64,000 bases of DNA from Arthrinium phaeospermum. Lineage: Eukaryota > Ascomycota > Sordariomycetes > Amphisphaeriales > Apiosporaceae. A program made the position numbers and the translations under genes. The notes below the pieces were generated by a model. That model did no database searches, was not told the DNA's origin, and saw nothing but the letters and a program-made list of their open reading frames with translations. Every line of letters starts with the position of its first letter. Positions within the stretch are counted from its first letter, which is position 1. The DNA is taken from NCBI GenBank assembly GCA_006503535.1, contig QYRS01000006.1:558001-622000 (forward strand). Reading direction: 5' to 3'. Shown one piece after another: positions 58,543-64,000 of this stretch.

Positions 58543-59139
58543 GCCAGAAGCGGCTTTCAAAGCCTACACTGCAGAGGTGCTGATGGGCAGTGGTACCCTG
58601 ACTTCTCCCTCCTGGCGGCCGTGCGGGGCGTGGAGCGTTGTGACCAAGTACGCCCGGGGATCATAAGCCGCCGTTGAGGCAATGCCTATCACATACGACC
58701 ATAGCTCTCAGACAACTTGGGATCCCGTCCGCTCTCCCCTAAATAAGCTGAGAAGCGCCGGATTAGTACTAGAGTCGGTGACGATCTGGGAATCCCCGGT
58801 GTTGTATGTTTTATTCTTTCATTTTTGCTCTACAAGAAGGTGTTTCGTATAACATTCCTGTTCTTGAAGTATAAGTAGCGATGTTGTGACACGGAGTTGG
58901 AAGAGAGATAAGTAAAGCGCTTCAAACATGTGTTCTTCAAGATTCGTTGCTCATAGTCTACTTAGATAGACTTATCCATCCCCCCAAGCCCCTCCCCGGA
59001 TCCACCCAGCAGGAGACGACCCCACCCGTGCGTCAGCAGTCCCAAGCGTTCGGCTAGCCACCCCCTGACCCCAGACCCCGTTTCCAAACCCTCGGGTTGA
59101 TGCTTGTCCTTTCCCCTCCCCCGCCCCCCTTATCGACTA
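58543..59139. other. Convergent intergenic region
   Basis: About 600 bases between the transporter stop and the Met-rich protein stop. No gene is seen. Confidence 0.5.
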
Positions 59140-59421
59140 TTACAGGCCCTGCCCGAGGGCAGCGAGCCCGACGGCGCCGAGGACTCCCAGTAGCCCCGGA
59201 GCGAGAGCGCCCGCGGCGGACTTGGACGACTTGGCTGCGGAGGCAGAGCTACCACTGCTGCTGCTGCTACCACCGCCGCCCATGGTCATGTTCTTGTTGC
59301 TGCCGCTCATGTCCATGCCGGGCATGTTGGGGTCCATGTCGCCGTCGCCGTCGTTCATGCCCCCGTGGGCAGAGACCGCGGCGGTGGCGAAGACGGTGGC
59401 GAGGAATGTGTATAGCTGCAT
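59140..59421 (-). CDS. Small Met-rich secreted protein with GPI-type C-terminus
   Basis: A single exon encodes 93 aa. A signal peptide spans 1-18 (MQLYTFLATVFATAAVSA), so the mature protein begins HGG. A His/Met/Asp-rich segment (about 19-50) holds Met-x-Met and Met-x-x-Met spacings such as MPGMDMSG and NMTMGGG. A Ser/Ala-rich stretch and a C-terminal hydrophobic tail (GALAPGLLGVLGAVGLAAL) look like a GPI-anchor signal. N-terminal His plus clustered methionines recall the copper-binding ectodomains of Ctr-type transporters and other fungal surface copper proteins. No catalytic domain is present. A role in copper binding at the cell surface is an inference from composition. Confidence 0.7.
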   Translation of the reverse strand: MQLYTFLATVFATAAVSAHGGMNDGDGDMDPNMPGMDMSGSNKNMTMGGGGSSSSSGSSASAAKSSKSAAGALAPGLLGVLGAVGLAALGQGL

Positions 59422-60558
59422 GGTGTTGGTGGTGGACGGGTTTGGGCGCTTTTTCTGGTTTTGGGGAAAAGAAGAACCTAATGTAGTTGGTCGCGGCCTT
59501 GAGTTGGTAGTGCTGCAAAAAGGGATGCGTCGGGTTGAATGTGTCCGTGAAGAAATGACTGTAAGAATACAAAACTGGCCAGCAGTGAAGAAGGGAAAAG
59601 ATGGAGGTTGGTGGTTCGTTGGGATGGATGATGGTGTCCTCTTGGCTTCAATTACAGGACGAAGGTGGCCTTCATATATAGCATATCGTGCAATCGAAAG
59701 TCATCATCTGCGATGAAGTCCGGCAGTGTGAGCAAGTTGATTCGGGGCGCGAAGACTAGTGTTTCATCCCCCGTGGGAATTGGGTTCAGCTGAGGAATGT
59801 TTACGCGGCCCACAGGGACTACAGTTTTACCCCTGTAAGTTTGTTAATTCACGGGCACGTTTCGGACTTGGGATGATTCTCGAACATATAGACAGTACAT
59901 CGACGTCCGATTCGAGACGTATAAATCGAGGGCACACGAGGAGAGTTGAGAAGTACATCGGTCGCATAAATATGCTTACAGGATCTGTGCAGGGCCCTGA
60001 TGAATTAACAAACAAACAGGGGTAGAACTGTACTGGCGCATTTCAAGGGGGGCTAGGCCACTTAGGCCTAGTCTGGATTTCTAGATTGGAGGAAGTACGG
60101 GAGATATTTCACGGTTTCGCATGCCATAAAGAATGAGAAGGTTTCGTTCGGCCGGGTGTTTGAGAACCGATGGGATGATCCGAGACAACCTTCTCATTTG
60201 TGCTCGCGCATAAGCTTTCGGGGCCGTTGGCTGACGGGGGCTTGGCGCCAGGGGGGACTTACACTGTTTCACCATGGAATACAAGGATCCGGGGTCGACT
60301 GGATGACAGGAGATTGCGGCTTGGCTGTAGATTTCCGTGTATTGGGGGAAGGTATCCCGATCTTCTTTGATAGAGCTGTTCAGGACACGGCTCTGTGGAG
60401 AAGTTCCCGGAATGCGTATCAAATTATATAGGTCACACTAAGGTCATGTTGTCGAATCAGAGAGGGACAAAAGGGCTCCAAGTTGCTGTATGGAAACATA
60501 AAATATGCGTAAACATTGTAAACTGAACTATTACCTATGGAAACAAAGTAGGCGGAGC
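59422..60558. other. Intergenic
   Basis: About 1.1 kb with no gene seen. The left end is the promoter of the Met-rich protein. Confidence 0.5.
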
Positions 60559-62046
60559 CTACAGGAAGGATGCAACGACTCTGAAGAACTCAAGGGTCAG
60601 CCATGGCACTTCCGCGAAACCGAACGCAACAGTATTCACAAACGAGACGGTATGCGACAAATAGACGAAGCAGAGGACTACGACGTGGTGCAACCAAAAG
60701 ACCCCGTCCTCGGGCAGGGGACTCAAGGAATCGACGAGCATAGCCGTGAGGAGTGGTTCCGTGAGCATTTCGATGAGGCCCCACGTGTGGATCTCCTTGC
60801 CCTGATGGAAGGCGGACTGGAAGATGAAAAGCCACTCCTTGGGGTTGTACCGTCCGACGAGGTATTGGCGCCAAGCAGCCGCATGGGACACGATGTCGTT
60901 CCGGTGGCGCTTCCAATCCCCCAGGAGCGTGTCTTTGTCGGTGGCCCTGAGCCAGAACAAGCGGTCTTCCCACGCATGCATGGGACCGAGAATCGCCAGC
61001 AGGTGCCTGACGTTCTCTGCCAGGTCCTCGCGGGTACGGTTCGCCGCCTCCTGAACGGCCTCTAAGCTCTCTTCGAACCTCTCGGCCTCATGTCGGGAAA
61101 CGACCGACGGCCTCCGGAGCAGACCCCACAAGTTGGAGGCCGCCCGAGGCTCTGCATAATACTTCGCCTGGTCGGTATCGGCCATCCGCATCATGTCGTA
61201 GAGGACCATCAAGCGACCGCCCGTCACATTCCTCAACATCGCCTCGTTATGGCGGCCTACACCTACCAGCGATGCCGCCGCGGCCACGACATGGTTTCGG
61301 ACGTTCTTCCCCCTCTCGAAGGTCGCGTTGACCGAAGCGACGAACGCCGTGGCCAAGTCGTCGACGCGCTTCTCGTCGATGGTGGAGATCCGCAACCGGT
61401 GCAGCAGCCGCGCCCAGTGGCCCGTCGTCCGGTAGAGGCTAAGCGCGAGGTCCCGGTCCGCCTGCTCCACGGCGCCGCGACGGAACCCGCCCAGCTCGCG
61501 GCACAGGGCCGTGAGATTCGACGCGGCTTCCCGGGCGGCCTGGCTTCGGAGCACCTCGGCCCGGAGAGCGAGGTCGATATGGGATCGTCGATAGTACTCG
61601 TCATTGTCGCCGCTTTCCAGGAAGTTCCACGAGCCTTCATGCTGGATCAGCGGTTCGAGCGGGGCGGCGAGCTTCGACAGGCCCGAGTCGACGTCGCAGG
61701 TCTTCTCGTACCAGAATTGCGCTTTCGCGTTGGCGCTCTCCACGGCGTCGAACAGCGTCTGCAGCTGGAAGGAGTGGACGTCTCCCACGCGACACACGGA
61801 CGACGGTCTTATCTTCTCGGGCAGTCTACACACGGTGCTCACCCCCATGGCCGGGACGATGGGGTAGAGGGCGTACAGAAAGAGCAGACATAGTAGAAAC
61901 CTGAACACAACCTTGCATGCTTGGATATACTGAGCCCTGACCAAAACCTTGCATGCTTCGATATACTGAGCCCATGGCCTCGGCTGGGGCCTGGCGTCTC
62001 TGATCAAGAGCAACCCTTCGAGGTCAGTGTCACGAATCTGATCCAT
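60559..62046 (-). CDS. Hypothetical membrane glycoprotein
   Basis: A single exon encodes 495 aa. A cytoplasmic N-terminus includes a tandem 12-residue duplication (AQYIEACKVLVR then AQYIQACKVVFR, about 27-50). A hydrophobic segment spans about 50-67. A long helical middle follows (about 90-400), with several N-glycosylation sequons (NLT, NAT, NVT, NRT). Two or three hydrophobic segments near the C-terminus include WLHHVVVLCFVYLSHTVSF and WLTLEFFRVVASFL. The pattern suggests a membrane protein with a large lumenal or extracellular helical domain. I do not recognise the family. The continuous frame and GC-rich codon use support a real gene. Confidence 0.7.
   Translation of the reverse strand: MDQIRDTDLEGLLLIRDARPQPRPWAQYIEACKVLVRAQYIQACKVVFRFLLCLLFLYALYPIVPAMGVSTVCRLPEKIRPSSVCRVGDVHSFQLQTLFDAVESANAKAQFWYEKTCDVDSGLSKLAAPLEPLIQHEGSWNFLESGDNDEYYRRSHIDLALRAEVLRSQAAREAASNLTALCRELGGFRRGAVEQADRDLALSLYRTTGHWARLLHRLRISTIDEKRVDDLATAFVASVNATFERGKNVRNHVVAAAASLVGVGRHNEAMLRNVTGGRLMVLYDMMRMADTDQAKYYAEPRAASNLWGLLRRPSVVSRHEAERFEESLEAVQEAANRTREDLAENVRHLLAILGPMHAWEDRLFWLRATDKDTLLGDWKRHRNDIVSHAAAWRQYLVGRYNPKEWLFIFQSAFHQGKEIHTWGLIEMLTEPLLTAMLVDSLSPLPEDGVFWLHHVVVLCFVYLSHTVSFVNTVAFGFAEVPWLTLEFFRVVASFL
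61909..61973 (-). repeat. 36-bp in-frame tandem duplication
   Basis: Two units (starting at 61909 and 61945) differ by one base over their first 29 bases and encode the duplicated 12-residue block in the membrane glycoprotein. Confidence 0.85.
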
Positions 62047-62711
62047 TGCGGCTGTAACGATAACTGGTTGCCCTCGCTTGGTGTATTGAGTTGGGATACG
62101 TACCGAGAATAGATTGCAGAGATATTCAGGTTCTGGGGACAGGGACGATTGATAGTATATATAAGACTACAGCACAACGGGGTCCTAGGCAAAACAATGT
62201 CCATGAAAATAAGTCAATGAGACTGTCTCCATTGTTCTCGGCGCTGTTTCGTATGACCCTCTTTATGTCTTAGAGGAACTTTGGAATAATACCATTGTTC
62301 TAGGCTATGGACTAGGACTAAGAAACCTTGCCTAGCGCATAGAATGTGACAATAATTGTCGACCCGTTGTAGTCGAGGGCATTAGCCAAAGCCAAAACAA
62401 GAAAAGCAAGACGCCACATTTCACATTGCAGCCAATCACTGCGACTCAAGGTCCTCGTTTGGGAAGCAACCTTGATACAAGCTCTGCATCCCGCAAACTC
62501 CCTACTAAACTCACTCCCGGTAGTTTCATAAAACTATTAAGTACGGCCTGCCTTTCCAGCTATTACTGTAAAACAGGGCGGAACCTCGGATATCTTGTGC
62601 TGTAGACAGCGAGATATTGCCCAATCACCAAATATCCATGGGTATTAAACAGCCAAGTTATTAATTTATTGGCCATAATTAAGTAATCTGGCCCTGCGTA
62701 GGGGAAAAGCT
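62047..62711. other. Intergenic
   Basis: About 665 bases between the membrane glycoprotein start and the GH5 stop. No gene is seen. Confidence 0.5.
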
Positions 62712-64000
62712 TCAGACTTTCGACGCAATTCCGATCGCAGCCACGTGATCCGTGACGAGACACGACCACTCCTCGGTACCGTGGTACAAAGTGAACGTGT
62801 CGTCGTGAGTCTTACCCGTGCTCAGCACCGTGCCAGCCTGCCAAAACGCGTCACCCGCGATCCCCTCGGTTTGGGCGGCCAGCTCCTGCCACGGTCGCTC
62901 GACGGCGCAGTGACCCTGCGAGGAGGGTGCGCCATCTGATAGAAGGGACCGAGATGTCAGCATCATTCAGAAGAAGAAGAAGAAGGGCCACCGCTTACAT
63001 TCTTCGAAGAAACAGGGCTTGCCCGCTGCCACGCACTTTGACGCGTGCGATGTGATCCAGGAATTGGCGAAGCTGTTCGGGACACCCCCTGAGAAACCGA
63101 ACCGGCCAAGTCAGTTTCCATCCTCAGTTCACGTTGAGATGAATGAGTACAAAGACCTAATGGGGCACTTTGACTTACAGTTTGTGGGATACATGTGAAA
63201 CGTCCCAAAATCAATCGTCTCGATCTGCAGGTTCCGCCAGTAGTCCAAGCCGTAGGTAAGCCAGTACGGCAACCACCCGCCCCCCGTCAGCCCCATCCCC
63301 TCGTCGCCGAGCGTCACCATGTGGTCCGGGTCCAGAGACTTGACCAGGGCTGACGTCGCGGTGGCCCAGTCGAAGATGTCGTCGGTGCTGCAGAGCATGC
63401 ACCGCGGCTCGTTGCCGAGCTCCCAGGCGAAGATGGCGGGCGATGCGGCGTAGCGCCCCACCACGGCGCGGATGTAGGCCTGGTACTGCGCCTGCGCCGG
63501 AGCGTGCTTGTACCAAGTCGAGCCCCCGGTTCCGAACGCGGTGGTGTACGCGGGGATGCCGCCGTAGTCCTTCCAGTTGTTGACAAAAGGGATAATCAGC
63601 TTCAGCCCCCGCTTCTCCGCGCCCGCGACGACGTAGTCCAGCCGCTGCAGCCCGTTGGCGCCCGTGTTGATGACGGACCCCGACGAGGACAGGTGCTGGA
63701 ACCAGACGGTCGCCGGGTCCTCGGGGACCGCCGTCACGTCGTTGAAGCCCCAGATGCGGACCACCTTGATGCCCGACGCGGCGAGCTGGTCCAGCACCAG
63801 GTCGATGTCGGCGTCGTTCATCTGGAAGGCGAGCCAGTAGACGTTGGTGCCCACCAGGTACTGGGTCTGGCCGTCGATGGTGAACTGCGTGCCGTTGGTG
63901 CTGGCGAAGCCGGCTGGGACTGCGCGTTGCTGGACCGAGGGAGCAACATGTTTCGACGTGGCTTTGGGCCGGAGTGGAATGGCGCCGACGATGGCCAAAA
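62712..64000 (-). CDS. GH5_7 endo-beta-1,4-mannanase, 5' end cut by the window
   Basis: Three exons are visible: >64000-63179, 63088-62999 and 62935-62712. The first visible residues ([17 protein letters not shown]) are the end of a signal peptide and short pro-region, with no ATG in the window, so the start lies beyond it. The catalytic domain contains [32 protein letters not shown] (acid/base Glu) and [31 protein letters not shown] carries the nucleophile Glu and is split by the last intron. These are fungal GH5 subfamily 7 mannanase signatures. The enzyme cleaves beta-1,4-mannan in hemicellulose. No CBM is present at the C-terminus; an N-terminal one cannot be excluded. Confidence 0.9.

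Overview
This window looks like nuclear DNA of a filamentous ascomycete, most likely a Sordariomycete (Sordariales-like) plant-biomass degrader. The evidence is GC-rich genes cut by short introns (about 50-120 nt) with GTRNGT donors, CTRAY branch points and YAG acceptors; one AT-rich island with the dinucleotide bias left by repeat-induced point mutation (RIP); an intron-containing tRNA-Lys; fungal-only families (GRIP golgin, Lunapark, Kha1, GH7, GH125); and small secreted peptides with Kex2-type sites. All calls come from reading the sequence; no database search was run.

Layout. 0-7.8 kb is gene-poor. It holds two minus-strand genes for tiny secreted peptides that share a G-x-G-I-x-T-R motif, one with three motif copies plus a Kex2-flanked fourth variant and one with a single terminal copy, and a RIP-degraded AT island (about 4.93-6.13 kb). 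7.8-13 kb has an acidic-tailed hypothetical protein, a secreted endonuclease/exonuclease/phosphatase-fold protein, and a convergent membrane-anchored hypothetical protein. 13-17.8 kb is an accessory stretch with diverged direct copies of a small repeat or gene family (a third copy at 21.1 kb). 17.8-30 kb has an alcohol-oxidase-like GMC flavoenzyme, an ABM-type barrel protein, a secreted modular protein with a carbohydrate-binding-like domain, a 2EXR/F-box-like protein, and a large low-complexity protein ending in a CCEGG pentapeptide array plus a CaaX box. 31.8-37.6 kb has a candidate small subunit of serine palmitoyltransferase, a class III CoA-transferase and a DHA1 MFS transporter. 38-50 kb is a housekeeping block: Lunapark, the golgin Imh1, tRNA-Lys(CTT), and the K+/H+ antiporter Kha1. 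50.9-64 kb is enriched in secreted and surface functions: GH125 mannosidase (ten exons, including an 8-nt microexon), GH7 cellulase, a DHA2 MFS exporter, a Met-rich GPI-type protein, an unknown membrane glycoprotein, and a GH5_7 mannanase cut by the window end.

Four genes between 20.8 and 34.3 kb each carry one apparent 1-nt frameshift in a short G/C run. Either the assembly has homopolymer errors here or these genes are decaying.

The best candidate for something undescribed is the GxGIxTR secreted peptide pair (1114-1567 and 4680-4871). The CCEGG/CaaX protein (26425-29001) is second.
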